Below, piece after piece: positions 1 through 11,672 of a DNA stretch of 64,000 bases (position 1 is the first letter of the stretch; each line of letters opens with the position of its first letter). The position numbers were made by a program, and so were the translations under genes. The notes under the pieces were generated by a model. That model saw only the letters and a list, made by a program, of their open reading frames with translations, ran no database searches and had not been told where the DNA came from. The stretch is from Muscardinus avellanarius (taxonomy: Eukaryota; Chordata; Mammalia; Rodentia; Gliridae): NCBI GenBank assembly GCA_963383645.1, contig OY726565.1:36685529-36749528 (forward strand). Reading direction: 5' to 3'.

Positions 1-508
1 AGACTATGAAAATGAAGTTAAATAGGAGGGAGATGTTGAGAAAGACTGTAAAGCATGTGTAGACAGGCTTTATCATAATTGTTGTTATTAGTGTTTCCTT
101 TAAAAAGTCTATCACAGGGACACTGTAAAGAAAATAAAACAAAAGTATAGAAGCTGGGAGTTTTGCTTGGTCTCATCAGATTATGCCACCTCCTCATGTA
201 CACGGGGCCTGCTCTCTTCTGCAAGTTTGCTTTAGAAGCAAATACTTCAGAGGCAACGGAGCCACCACTGTGAGTAATGCTGGCTGGCTCTTTAGAAGGG
301 AGAACTGAGTATTCCTAATAAATAAGTGAAATTGTCCACATACACCAAGTTCTCTGTTTCCCTGGAAAATTACTAAGAGACAGCAAATATGTTCAAACCA
401 CCCTGACGGAGAACAAAAGGGATGGCTTTGAACACTCTTTTTTTTTTTTATTATGGAGGGATTGAAAAATAGGAATCTTTTGTATACCATTAGAACATAA
501 GTTAATCC
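1..508. other. Unclassified unique DNA
   Basis: No repeat family or coding exon was recognised. Open frames here are short and have no recognisable domain. Minor features are a T-run near 440 and AT-rich flanks. Confidence 0.5.
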
Positions 509-717
509 TTTTTTTTTTTTGCACTGGAGATTGAACCCAGGAACATCATATCTCTGGGCTACACCCCCAGCCCTATTTTTATTTTTATGTTTTTTGAAAC
601 AAGGTCTCACTAGGTTTATGAGAGTCACTGCTTAGTGGGGCTGTCCTCAAACCAGTGATCTTCCAGTGTCAGCCTCTTAAGTACTGGGATTCCAGGCATG
701 TGCCACCACATTCAGCT
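509..717 (-). mobile_element. B1-dID SINE, full length, minus
   Basis: A poly-T run is followed by the reverse complement of the ID tail (ID part 521-575), an A-rich linker, then the reverse complement of the B1 head ending ttcagct. The order T-run, ID, B1 head shows minus orientation. The copy is diverged and has lost most CpGs, so it is fairly old. Confidence 0.85.
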
Positions 718-1640
718 AGGCTAATTCCTCTTAAAAATAACAAACTGTAAAAAACTGAGAAACTACATCTGAAAGTTAATTAATAAAAATAATTCCATAT
801 GTCTTGGGTGCCACCCACTCACAAATCATAGATCAAAACTTTAAATAGTAAATGCATTAGTAAATGATGTCCACGGGGGGGGGGGTGTTACTTGGTTTAA
901 AAGAAATGAAATGAAGATTAAGGTAATGTGATTTAGCACTTAGACAATTAAATTATCCAAAAATTGTTGTAAGCTTTTCATAAGAAAAGTCGGACATTTA
1001 TTCTGCTTAACATAAAATGCCCTTATCGTTGCTGATATAAATCATTATTTTCAATAGAGTCTGCTTAACAAGACCCATGAATGTCTTGCAATTGCTTACA
1101 AAGTAATCATAACTTTTCATATGTTGTCTAGAACCCCTCAAAAAGACACAGCAGTGTGACTGTATGAACTGCTTCTCGTACAAAACAAACAGAATTTATG
1201 ATTTCACTGCCTTGGACTACTTCAGCTGAAAAGGATCAGGAGAGGAAGATGCAGACAAGGAAATAGCAAGAGTTTTTTTGTTTTGTTTTGTTTTGTTTTT
1301 TGTCTTTTTGGGGGGAGAACATGAAAAGGAATATAAGGGGAAGCAAAAGCCCGAAGAGTCACATTTCTTTAAAAATACCTTCGGAATATTTTGTATTTTT
1401 ACCTCTTTACAATAGTGTTTTATATGATATATGGTGTTTTGGTTAAGAATAATGATCCCAGTAAAACACTGACGACTGCTGAGGAGACAGACTGTGCTGG
1501 ATTGCCTGTTGAGTTTAATATATATGACCAAACCCATAGAGACAGACAGTATAGCCTGAAAAAATACCCCCATTCAAAAGCGTTTATAAAAAATTAAGCA
1601 GGAGAAAGAAAAGAATCACAGGACTCAAATTCTTTTTGCA
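718..1640. other. Unique AT-rich DNA
   Basis: No repeat family recognised. It contains an 11-G run at 875-885 and a TTTTG-rich stretch near 1274-1300. Open frames at 1217-1573 (minus) and 1391-1597 (plus) overlap each other on opposite strands, have no recognisable domain, and are probably chance. Confidence 0.5.
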
Positions 1641-1781
1641 GGCTGGGCATGGTGGCACATGCTTGTAATCCCAGCATTCTGGGGGTGGAGGCAGGAGGAT
1701 TGGATCATGGTTCCTGTACAGCCTCAGCTACTTAAGGAGGCCCTTCTCAACTCAGTGAGACCCTGTTTTTTTAAAAAAAAA
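1641..1781 (+). mobile_element. B1 head of a B1-dID SINE, tail missing
   Basis: Starts ggctgggcatggtggcac and runs to ctcagtgagaccctg, then an A-run at 1773-1781. The ID tail is absent. Flanks ttctttttgca (left) and atccttttgca (right) are near-identical and look like an imperfect target-site duplication, so the short form may be what inserted. Confidence 0.8.
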
Positions 1782-1859
1782 TCCTTTTGCATATCCATCT
1801 TTACTAGGTATACTTGTACACTGTTGCCCTTTAGAATTATTTGAAGCATTCTCCTTTCC

Positions 1860-1972
1860 CAGTATTTGGGAGGCTGAGACAGGAGAATCACACAGGTTCG
1901 AAGCCAGCCTCAGCTACTTATGAGGCTCTCAGCAACTTAGTGAGACCCTGCTTCCAAATAAAGTATAAAATC
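1860..1972 (+). mobile_element. 5'-truncated B1-dID SINE fragment
   Basis: Begins inside the B1 head (gtatttgggaggctgag) and runs through the second box to cagcaacttagtgagaccctg and an AAATAAA-rich linker. There is no ID tail. It lies about 80 bp after another head-only copy. Confidence 0.8.
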
Positions 1973-3309
1973 TTGAGTTCTATTTTCAGAAAGAAGGAAT
2001 TTCTTATTATTTTGTATAGAAATCCCTAAGAATGTAATCTATACTTGGACAAACATTATACCATACTTATTCTTTTCAAACTTTACTATATGTTTAATAA
2101 TATAATTTCACACTTATGGAAATATTTTTAGTATTCAAAAGATGTGTTTGTGCTTAAAATATTTAAAAATGCTTTATAAATACAAACTGATCAAATTACC
2201 ATATTTACAATTGAAATATTCAGGGTCTTTTTACTTGACTAATATACAGCTGTCAACAAACCCCTGATATACGAGTATTTTTTCTACCTACACAATGTAT
2301 TTCCCTAAAACACGATGTGATATATTGTACAATACTCCAAATAGTTTCAAACTTAGATCTTTAAAAGACAAGGACAGAAAAGGAGGGTATTTTTTTGAAA
2401 AATGATTATTTCAGCTCTATTATATTGAATGTCATTATGAAGTCCATAAGCACTTAAAAGAAGCTTTTAGAAAGTATATTGTTAAAAAAAGAAAGTATAT
2501 TGTTAATGTTTTCTTGTTTTCAACTAAAGAACTTTTAAAAATCTTCCTAAGCAGATGGACTACTATAAGCAGGAAAATACCATATATTCGAAACAGCAGA
2601 CCAGTCTGTGTATGTCAGGAAAGTTCAACAGGCTGAATCAATAGATGATGGCTTTCTCTCCTCTTTGTAACAACTGCTGTGCTGAGTTTGAAACCTGAAT
2701 GTTTCTAACTTTCCATATCAGAACATGGTGAGTTGAAACAATAAACACTTGGGTCTCAGAGCAGGACTGTTCGTTTTGTTGATGCTCTGCCCATGGTCTC
2801 TGCCAGTGAGAAGCAGAGGAGCCCAACCAGCCTTAGCAAGTGTGAGACTTAAACTACTGTCTTGATTAAAGAATTATGTTTATGAAAAGCAAAATTATTT
2901 ACTGAGATTTGACATCTGCCAAGAATTGAGCTAGTAAATTATAAGTATTCCCTCCAGATATTATAAATTCAACATGTCTTTGAAAATAACTGCTTGACAT
3001 TTTCTATACATATAAATATATTAACTAATGAAACCATTAGGCAAACATTCTCCTCCTCATTCTGATTTGTTTTCAAACACAATTGGCTTCATAACTCTTA
3101 ATTTTTCAGCTAACTGGGTAAATGTTTAATTTTATGAGAAAACTTATAGAAGATTTTTATTTATTTTTAAAAGTTAGTCTATCTGCTACAACTAAAATAT
3201 CCATGATTAAATAGAATTATGAGTACAGATATTAATCAGCATAACGGAGGAAAAAACTGAGATCAGCTCCAATAAACAAGATTTGAAGTGATGGAATTTA
3301 TTAACTAAC
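1973..3309. other. AT-rich unclassified DNA
   Basis: No recognised repeat. A small direct repeat of gaaagtatattgttaa occurs at 2470 and 2491, separated by an A-run. Open frames here are short. Confidence 0.5.
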
Positions 3310-3625
3310 GTCAACTCCAATGGCTGCTTCTTTCCAGTGGTATCACCAAGTTCCTGAGCTTCTATCCCTATAACTTCTGTCCTACCACTTCAGTACACTG
3401 TTCTCATCATGGCCACCAATTCCTTCCATGTTGCCAAACACGGTGATCATGGCCATAACCACCGCTTGGTGGACCAGCAGCAGGGTTGACCACCTTCTCT
3501 AAAATCACACCTGCAGATATTCCTCTTTTCTTATGGGCCATTCTTTCATGGGATCATTGGGTGACTTTTTCTCTACTTGGTCATCAAATATTGGTTTACT
3601 CTGTTAACTATACCTTTTTCATAAG
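3310..3625 (+). mobile_element. L2 LINE, 5' portion of a split copy
   Basis: The pyrimidine-rich text (for example ttctgtcctaccactt, then gggttgaccacc, then ctctacttggtcatc) follows the L2 reverse transcriptase region in plus orientation. It continues in the same orientation after the LTR insertion, at 4293. The open frame at 3486-3731 lies within this copy and into the LTR, so it is not a gene. Confidence 0.55.
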
Positions 3626-4292
3626 TGTTATGATTTTGGGCTGTTATGGTTTGGGAGAACTGTCCCTGGGGACCTTTGTTGGGCTCCCCAAGACTATTCC
3701 CATAAAACCGTGGGTTCTTGTCTTGAGCTAAGGATAGATATGCAATAGCCCGGACCCTTGCTGAAGATTTAAAGAAGTTTATTAAAAAATAGAAATACAG
3801 AAGACAGTTACAGCTCCATGCCATTCAGGAGTAGCATGGGGCGGGGATGGTTCGAACAAATTCACCGAAGATTTCTGGACACAGAGCATTCTTATAGCCA
3901 GTCTCCTAACCCACAAACATCTGCCCCCTCCATCTAGGGCCAGTCTTTTGATGTGGGGGATTCTTTCCTGCAGGTCTGTCCTGTTTCCCTAAGCCCCAAA
4001 ATGTGTTAATTGATCATCGCTTATGGCATCCTCTCATGATTATTGAAGTCTAGGATCTCCTGAAGGTTTATGGCATCCTTCCACTTCCTTGGGAAATCTT
4101 ATCTTTACACTGAAAAAGGCCCTGAAATGATCTCTGTTGTCTTGCTAATCTCCCTTGATGCCTGGAATCCGGCAGCCCCTTTCTCTGAAGCTCCTGGCTT
4201 CTTTACTACCAAAGATATATTTGAAAAATTGAAAATCTTTCCCAATACTGGTACATTAAAACAATTTAGAGCCTCTTCCCAATACTGGTACA
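3626..4292 (-). mobile_element. Solo retroviral LTR, minus strand, inside L2
   Basis: A 667-bp unit with TG..CA ends is flanked by the 5-bp direct repeat ATAAG (3621-3625 and 4293-4297). Read on the minus strand it has a TATA-like box (ggctataagaatg, around 3888-3898) and a polyadenylation signal AATAAA (3778-3783), as an LTR should. The L2 sequence on either side resumes, which supports a simple insertion followed by loss of the internal part. A 15-bp direct repeat (cccaatactggtaca at 4241-4255 and 4278-4292) marks its outer end. No viral gene remains. The family was not identified. Confidence 0.7.
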
Positions 4293-5285
4293 ATAAGTGA
4301 CCCTTTCTCAGGGGTTTAAATCCTATTTATAGGATAGTTACTCCCCAACTTCTATCATCAGCTCAGATTCATATATTCACCTGCCAATCTGACATCCATC
4401 TGACTTCGGATAGACATTTCAATATTTACATGGCCAAAATAGAACTTTCTATGTTCTCTCCCTAAAAATTATCTCTTCCTTTGCAGCACCATTCATGAGT
4501 ACCTCAATCCAAAATCCAAAGGTCTCACTTTTGAGTTTTTCCTTACCTTCCATTCACTAGAAGTTTCTGGTGTTTCAAACTTCAAATTCTCTTTAACTCT
4601 GTCTACTTCTTTCCATATGCATTGTTTCAACCCTTCTTCAGGACATCATCATATGTGTATTGGATCTCTGCAATATCTTTTTTTTCTCTTATTTTCTAAA
4701 AACGTCACCAGGCAACAACTAGGTTTATCTAAATTCAGTAAGTCAGGTAAGATTATTCTCTTGCTCTAAAAAGAAAAAAATATGCAATGCTTCCTCTTTT
4801 GGCTTAAGAGTCTCTATATGTCTTAGCTCCTGCCTCTCTCAAAATTCATCAATTAATTTCATATAATGCTATTCCTTTTTATTACATTCCAACCAGTCTG
4901 ACTTTCCATTACTCTAGTGTGCTAAGCTCTTTCTAACTACAAAACTTTTTACCAACTCTTCTCTTGGTCTGGAAAGTTTCTTGCCAGATTTTGCAGATTA
5001 GCTTATTAGTCTCATGTAGACCTTGTATCAAATTTCCCTTTCTCAAATAAGTTTTCACAGAGTACCAAATTTAAAATTGACTGCCCACTTCCCACTATTT
5101 GATACACACATCATGTTTTACATTCGCCAGCAACCAATACCTTCATCTACTTATTGTTTATATTCCTCAACTAGCAGTTTCACTCCCCATTAAGTTCCTT
5201 GCCAAGTGCCATCATCTGGAACAAGGACTTGGAACATAATATGTGCGCAACAAACGTTATTTAATAAAATGCATGGTTGAATGCT
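4293..5285 (+). mobile_element. L2 LINE, 3' portion
   Basis: Continuation of the split L2. Recognisable landmarks are gacatccatctgacttcgg, the catggccaaaatagaac motif, the stretch of C/T-rich text around 4880-5060, and the 3' end around gtgccatcatctggaacaagg and the tail near 5255-5285. It is diverged and has no open frame. L2 was active before the mammalian radiation, so this is part of the old substrate. Confidence 0.6.
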
Positions 5286-5515
5286 GTGAATATTCCCTGG
5301 GAGGCTGCAATTGAGGAAGAGTTTGGTCATCTTTGGAAGCTATTTCTACATATGAAATGAACTTTGGACATGTTAAATTCATCTTACCTGGCTTCAATAT
5401 TTTCTCTACCCGTCACTTATCAGTTGTGCCTGAAGCTTTGGACAAATGCTCCTAAGTACATTATTTAAATAAAAACTTAGAGATTTATATTAGCTTATTT
5501 GATAAGTAAATGTAG

Positions 5516-5706
5516 TTCGGCATGGCACAGGCTTGTAATCTCAGTATTTGGGAGCCTGAGAACGGAAGATCACAGATTCAAAGCCAGCTTTGACAACTTA
5601 GCGAGGATTTCAGCAACCTAGTGAGATCCTGTTTCCAAATAATAAATAAAATCAGGCTGGGGATATAGCTTAGAAAGAGAATGCCTCTGGATTTCATCCC
5701 TAGTTC
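5516..5706 (+). mobile_element. B1-dID SINE followed by purine tract
   Basis: Diverged B1 head (cggcatggcacaggcttgtaat) with a linker of AATAAATAAA and an ID tail (gctggggatatagcttagaa). The A-rich tail has expanded into the 193-nt purine tract that follows. Confidence 0.8.
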
Positions 5707-5718
5707 AAAAGAAAGGAA

Positions 5719-5776
<58 letters not shown>

Positions 5777-5899
5777 GAAGAAGAAGAAGGAGGAGGAGGA
5801 GGAGGAGGAAGAGGAGGAGGAGAGGAAGGAAGGAAGGAAGGAAGGAAGGAAGGAAGGAAGGAAGGAAGGAAGGAAGGAAGGGAGGGAGGAAAAAGAAAG
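5707..5899 (+). repeat. 193-nt uninterrupted homopurine tract
   Basis: Not a single pyrimidine occurs between 5707 and 5899 on the plus strand. Blocks in order are (GA)n, (GAA)n, (GGA)n, then (GGAA)n. It grew from the A-rich tail of the upstream SINE. Predicted proteins across it are runs of Glu/Arg/Gly/Lys (or Ser/Leu/Phe on the other strand) and are artefacts. Confidence 0.95.
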
Positions 5900-8800
5900 T
5901 AAAACCAATCTTAGGCTAGCTGGTAAGAGACTGCAAAGACAGATACTTGAACCTTCACAGAGTCAAACAGCTGCATATCACTACATATACTTGTTCTCTA
6001 TAAAACAATAATCAGTCCTCAAATAAGAAGTTTGATAATACCACTTACTACAATAGTTATTTCAAATTCACTTGATATTTGATATGATCATCTGTATTAG
6101 TTAATTGTCTTTATACAATAATAATAATAAATTTCTCCTATCTTTACTAAAGCAGATAGATGAATAACCTGGAGCCAGGAGTCAGCTAGTTAGATTCTTA
6201 CTCTAGGAGACAGACACTGAATTCTAGGATATTTACATTTAAAAGAAATTAGTTTCCAAGTCCTTGAAAAACTACACCTGGGCCTTTTAAGTGACAAATT
6301 ACCTATCTACTTTACAAAAGGCATTATTTACATTTCAAAAAATGGACAATGTACTAAAAATTAAGCAAGTTTTCTAAAGTCAGTATTATAAGAAAAAGAG
6401 AAAGGAAAACAGAGAAAGCACTTTTATTCAATAAGAAGAATCAAGGCTCTTATTTTTCATATCTTTTGTCCTTAAAATGACTGAAAATGTTCTAGGCAGA
6501 CTTAAGAAAAAAGTTGCCATTACCTGAAAACAGAGGCATGATTCAATACAGGAGGAAATATTTTGTAAGCAGCGATTCATTTGAATGTCAAACTGTTATA
6601 TTTTCTCTAACTAAAAAGCTGATTAATCTTAATGAGTTGTTTTCTATTTCTACTTCAAAGCTTTCCCTTTAATTAAAAAACTTCTATTTAAAATTTATCA
6701 ACATATATTTGTCTTTCCTCTTTTGCCTTTAAAATTCAAGCCAATTCAGAGACTCATCTTTTAAATAATCTTTCTAATTCTTTAAAATGTACAATTAAAA
6801 TCAAACACTTAGCAAAAACACTGTTGGTTTTCTCGTTTGTATCTGAGTTTAATAATCAAAGACAAGATAAAAGAGCCGCAAACTTTAAAAAGTATTGGAT
6901 GGAGGTCACGATTTGGTGCAGGCGTGCCAGTACCATTCGGAACTTTGTCACTGTGTTTGAAGTGGAATGCAATAGAGAAACTCTGCACGTGCCCATTTGC
7001 CTGGTCCCCACTTTGCACACCATAGTGATGAATTCCAAAGCCTTTCATCTTACATTACTCTTCTCTCGGGTCATTGTCATGCTATGGAGGGCAGCATCTG
7101 GCTCTGCCTCCATTCTCAACTTTAGTTTTCTCATTTTTCTTTCATTACTTTCCCTCTGCAGCCTCAATATGAACAGAAACTAAACTCACTGGACACTCAC
7201 AGTCAATTAGCAAGTGATAAGAAGCTATCAGGCTCAAAAAAAAAAAAAAAAAGACGAAATGGTACTTGAAAGTAGTGATGAGGAGATGTATGGAAATGTA
7301 ATACATCGGTCCAGCTTTCCCCTGCAGATTTAATCATGTCAATGTCCTTACTAAATCTTCGCTGCTATCCCAAGTAGATTAGCATCTATTATCTGGTTCA
7401 GGAGCCAGAAGGAAGAGGGACTAAGGAGAGAAATGTAAGTGAAAGTAGCAGTACAGCAGAGAGAGAGAGAGAGAAAAAAAAAAAAAGCTGACAATTTCAT
7501 CTGTCTTTATGAAACTGCTTGCTGGTAGGAGAACGGCTCTGATGATTCGAACACATCCTACAAGAGTGGAATCATTGTGATCAATATTTATTTTCTGTAT
7601 TACTGATATCCCATCTTGTTTGTAAAAAGATTTAGGTGTATTATGGACTTTAATCAGCTAATATCGCCCCTCTTGGCTGCAGGTATGCCTGTACTGTCTT
7701 TAAAGGTCAAGTTCCAAATTAAGGCAGAGCAGACACACTGGCTTCTCACAGGTTGCATATGGCTCTTGCAGAAAATGTTTAAATTTTTCTGGCAGATGCA
7801 GTGTTTTTAGAAAAGCTGAATTGAAATCCCTCCAGGCAGTGCACAGGAACATCTCTCCAGCCTGCACCCCACCCTGTCCTTTTGCACTCAGCTGATTCCC
7901 ACATTCGTTTTTCTGCCTGGTTTGTAGATACGTCAGGTAGAAAAGTCATCATCTTTGAGCCTGATGTGGATGAGCCCAGAAAGGGAATTGGAAGCCATGA
8001 TACATGTCTATTTGTTCCTTGTAAATGTGTTTGCAGAGGCATTACAATGTTAAAGTTTTCATCTTCCCCAATCTCCATCTCATTTACCAAAGAGTTGAAG
8101 TTAATGCTTTGTGTTTCTAATTGAGCTCCATTTTAATTTGTCTAACTTCTCTTGTTTTCAGACCAGTAATGTGGCAAACTGTCACCTTTTCTTTCTAAAG
8201 GGTAATTATTAAAGATGTACTTTGAGATTAAAATACATGTGTAAGAATTAGATATAAATAATTTCCTTTGATCTATTACTCAAATAGCTCTTCTTGTGTC
8301 TTGCATAGCTGAGCTTGTGATATAAATTAGCAATCAAAACAACCTTTTTGCCTCTTTAGCCCTAAACACTCAGGGATTTGGTACTCATGCTTAACAAGTG
8401 AGTTACTTTTTGTCTTTTCCAAATTCCTTTTATATACTCATATACAAATTTTCAGTTCTGCCTAAAATAAGTTTTATTCACCACTTCACAAATTCTCAGC
8501 CTGCTTGCTCAAGTACAACAATACTTCTGCTCTATCAAGTTGCACATAAATAACGTTATCCTAAGGGTTATCTCCTCTTATTTTAACTTCAGAATTCTAA
8601 ATTATCTATTACTTTATGTTATTTTGAAGCAATCACCCAAATGTTTTATCTCTTTGTCCTACTTTCTGAATTAGATTTTAAGTTTCTTGAGGACAGTAAG
8701 TGTATATGTACAATTTTCTAGTGTCACTTTCAGTTATTCTAATTATTCAGTTATTCTGAAAATGTACACATCTTAGATTTCTTCTTTCTATCTCATAACC

Positions 8801-9439
8801 TATCAACCTAATACAAATATTCCAACTGTTCAAGCTCTTTGTCTTCTGAACTGCCACTTATACTAGAAAAGGACATAAAAGTCTCTTGGCAGATTAGATA
8901 TCCTGATTTGTATTTTAGAAAATTCAACTGCCATTCATTCCAAACTAAAACCTACCCAGGGGTGCTGGAAGTCATGTTTAAGGTAGGCTAGCATAAACAT
9001 TTTCTTTTTCACTTACAATATCTTCATATTACCATGGGTCTACTAGGATGTAATTTCATTGTAAATTGAAGAGCAACTACAATTTACCTACAAAATTAAA
9101 ACTAATTAGGTGCCTGGTGACTAGGCACAACGTAAAAATATGCAAACCTTGATCAAACAAACAAAAGTTAGTCCTACAAATTAGGAGATGTTAGTATGAA
9201 GTAATAGAATGCTCCTTTTCAACCATCATCTCAATCCATTAATAAAGACTAGAATTTAAATATGCGGCTAAAGAAAATGGGTTAAATCCCTTGCTGAAAA
9301 AATTGCTCCTTGACTTTTGAAAGTACTTTTGATAAATAATATTGAAATTTTTATCTCTCAGTTTAGAACTTATGTCTTATAAGTCTGCTTACAATGTACT
9401 TCGGTGCAACTTTAAAGCTGAAATCTAATTGTTTCAGCT
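5900..9439. other. Mostly unique DNA; candidate conserved block
   Basis: The longest stretch without young repeats. At 6700-8150 base composition is more balanced and CpGs are scattered (for example gagccgc at 6873 and ggtgcaggcgtgcc at 6915). Open frames of 119 aa (6824-7183 plus) and 103 aa (7779-8090 minus) lie here. Neither shows a recognised domain, and both are overlapped by frames on the other strand. I cannot tell a conserved noncoding element from chance without alignment. Confidence 0.4.
8480..8720 (+). mobile_element. L2-like 3' end, weak
   Basis: Text such as gattttaagtttcttgagga followed by cagtaagtg resembles the conserved L2 3' end (in which a 'taagctccttgagggcaggg' type motif occurs). 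Divergence is high and boundaries are approximate. Confidence 0.35.
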
Positions 9440-9840
9440 AGTGTTCTCACTTCTGAGACCCCGAAAAACATGGCTACCAACTTAGAGGAAGAAAAACTTA
9501 TTTTCTCTAGAAGAGATTTCAAGGGTTCAGTCCATGTTAGACCAGGTTACATCTGTAGAGCTCAGGAAGTGGTGAACGGGAGGCCCGGACAGAGAGAGGA
9601 AAGGCTCTTCTGCTCTCCTATCCAGGAGGATGAAAGTGGAGAGCTAGTGAAGGGGATCCAAGGACTCACCCCCGCAGGCCACGCCCACAGTGACCCGCCT
9701 CCTCCAGCCACAGCCCACCTGCCCAGATTACCTCCCGACAAACCTATTACAAAGGAACTATCCACTCATGAGATCAGAACCCTCATGCTTTAATTATATT
9801 CACTCCGAATACGAATACAGGAGCTCCTTCAGGGAACAGC
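9440..9840 (-). mobile_element. MaLR LTR (MT/ORR1-like), minus
   Basis: The sequence has landmarks of a minus-strand MaLR LTR: a gaggaagaaaaacttatttt motif, gggttcagtccatg, then the GC-rich run ggccacgcccacagtgaccc and gattacctcccgac. A 107-aa open frame (9470-9793, plus) covers much of it. It is explained by the GC-rich, stop-poor LTR and is not a gene. Confidence 0.65.
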
Positions 9841-9914
9841 CTAAATCATAAAAGTTATATAATCCTTTAACAAGAATAATAACAAAAATTAATGATGTCA
9901 AAAAAAATTTAGAA

Positions 9915-10100
9915 GCCAGGCATGGTGGCACACACTTGTAATGCCAGCATTTGGGAGGCTGAGACAGGAAGATCATGGTTTGTGGACAGCCTCAGCTACT
10001 TAGTGAGGCCCTTTGCAACTCTGAGATTCTGTTTCAAAATAAGGAATAAAAAATAGGGCTGGTGGAGATAGAATGCCTCTGGGTTCCATCCCCAGAACCA
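9915..10100 (+). mobile_element. B1-dID SINE
   Basis: Head gccaggcatggtggcacac, second box gtgaggccctttgcaact, linker, and a shortened ID tail ending ccatccccagaacca. The tail has grown into a CA microsatellite. Confidence 0.85.
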
Positions 10101-10114
10101 CACACACACACCAC

Positions 10115-10168
<54 letters not shown>
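10099..10168 (+). repeat. (CA)n microsatellite
   Basis: About 70 bp of CA repeat, with a few CC interruptions at the start, growing from the 3' end of the adjacent SINE. Confidence 0.95.
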
Positions 10169-10169
<1 letters not shown>

Positions 10170-10240
10170 TTAGCTGTATTCATCACTATGAAACTTAAAC
10201 ATTCTCAAAAAGAGCCGTATAAAATTACATATTTAAATAC

Positions 10241-10395
10241 TTTTTTTTTTGGTGGTACTGGGGGTGGAACCCTTCTACCTCTGGGCTACACTCCCAGACC
10301 TATTTTATATTTTTATTTGGAAACAGGGTCTCTTAAAGCCAGTGAGGCTGGCTTCGAACCTTCACGATCCTCCTGTCTCCACCTCCCAAACGCCT
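10241..10395 (-). mobile_element. Short-body B1-dID SINE (subfamily C), minus
   Basis: T-run 10241-10250, reverse ID tail (cccttctacctctgggctac), then aacagggtctcttaaagcca. This carries the diagnostic short-body junction (second box deleted, see findings). The extreme B1 5' end is missing. Confidence 0.8.
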
Positions 10396-11077
10396 CTATG
10401 TGTATGACCTAAATGGAAATGTGATTTTTTTCTCATAATGACTAATTTTTGTAGATGAGCTAAAGAATTAGAGGTAGAAAATTTTCCTATTTTTTCTGTT
10501 ATCTACAAAATGTGATAGAAAATTGGGATAAAGCATTGATTGAACCAGTATAGTTCAAATGTCTAGGGACAAGGGAGGTCACTGTGGCCAACTTGGTTCT
10601 GCAAGATTGAGAGGAGGTCCAGAACATGACTCCATTTCCCAAGAAGGGAGTTAGAGGAATGATGGTTTATCCCAATATCTGACTGCAGTATCTACCAAGC
10701 TGGTTTTCATCTCATCTCTGGACTGCTGGTGTAACCCTCATAGTTTGGAAAGGATAGTTAAAAACAAAGAAAACTATGAGCTACTATACCCATCACAGCT
10801 TAATGAGGTCAGGAAATGCACAGAATAGAAATTCTCTGTGGGGAGGAGAGAGGAAAGTGGAAAATAACTCCAAAGTCCTGGCCCATAGTTCATGTAACTC
10901 CAAAGAATGCACATCCATAGAAAAAGTTGTAGAGGATTCCCAGAATCTCAGACTGACATATTGGCATAGGGTTTTCTCTGCCAAAGCACAGTTACAAAAG
11001 TTGGGAGAGAGAACTGTTTTCCACAAATGCACCAATGAGGGTCACAAGAATTTTTTTAAAAAACTAAAGCAATTTAA
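10396..11077. other. Unclassified DNA upstream of L1 ORF1 remnant
   Basis: No family recognised with confidence. Because it precedes an ORF1-like remnant in the same orientation it could include L1 5' sequence; this is inference. Part of it is open (10776-11189 plus) but that frame runs into a SINE. Confidence 0.35.
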
Positions 11078-11290
11078 GCCGGGAGTGGTGGCGCATGCTT
11101 GTAATCCCAGCATTCAGGAGGCTGAGACTGGAGGATCATGGTTCGCTGACAGCCTCAGCTACTTAGTGAGGCCCTCTGCAACTCAGTGAGACCCTGTTTC
11201 AAAATAAAGAATAAAAAATAGGGCAGGGGGTGTAGCCCAGAGGTCAAATGCCCCTGGGTCCCATCCCCAGACCCGCAAAGAAAATAAAAA
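11078..11290 (+). mobile_element. B1-dID SINE, full length
   Basis: Head gccgggagtggtggcgcatg, complete second box, linker with AATAAAAAATA, ID tail gtgtagcccagaggtcaaat and an A-rich tail. Good length and retained CpGs suggest moderate age. Confidence 0.9.
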
Positions 11291-11500
11291 ATTAAAAAAA
11301 TTTTTTAAAATGCAATTTAAAAATACAACTCTAGTAATAACTGACTATAAAGAAATAAAAATTCATAAATTACCTGACTAATGAGTCTAAATAATCACCT
11401 AAAAAAAGACTAGTGAGTTACAAATGAATATAGACAACTAAGAAAAAGTCAGGAAAACAATAAATGGATAAAGTTATAATATAAAAAAAAAAAGTTCAGT

Positions 11501-11672
11501 TGGGAGGCGGAGACAGGAGGATCAGGCAGGTTTGAAGCCAGCCTCACTGGCTTAAGAGACCCTGTTACCAAATAAAAATATAAAAAAAAATAGGTCTGGG
11601 AATGTAGCCCAGAGGTAGAAGGGTTTCCAGGAACCCCAGTACCACCAAAAAACAAAAATAAACAAAAAAAAG
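11501..11672 (+). mobile_element. Short-body B1-dID SINE with target duplication
   Basis: 5'-truncated copy beginning tgggaggcggagacaggagg, with the short-body junction cactggcttaagagaccctg and subfamily C tail ggtagaagggtttccaggaa. Flanked by the 9-bp repeat AAGTTCAGT (11492-11500 and 11673-11681). Confidence 0.9.

Noticed and set aside
875..885. G-runs (875-885, near 30786, near 34828) as G-quadruplex candidates
   Set aside because: Each is one isolated run, not four spaced G-tracts.
3486..3731. 81-codon plus frame with hydrophobic content
   Set aside because: Runs from L2 text across the solo LTR boundary; a transposon artefact.
5681..5908. Frames on both strands over the purine tract (Arg/Glu-rich and Ser/Leu-rich)
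   Set aside because: Simple-repeat translation with no coding signal.
6824..7183. 119-codon plus frame in the repeat-poor block
   Set aside because: No domain recognised, and overlapping frames of similar length occur on both strands. Kept only as part of a conservation query.
9470..9793. 107-codon plus frame starting with ATG, best-looking protein-like frame of the left half
   Set aside because: It lies within a minus-strand MaLR LTR (ggccacgcccacagtgaccc and related landmarks). The openness comes from its GC-rich part.
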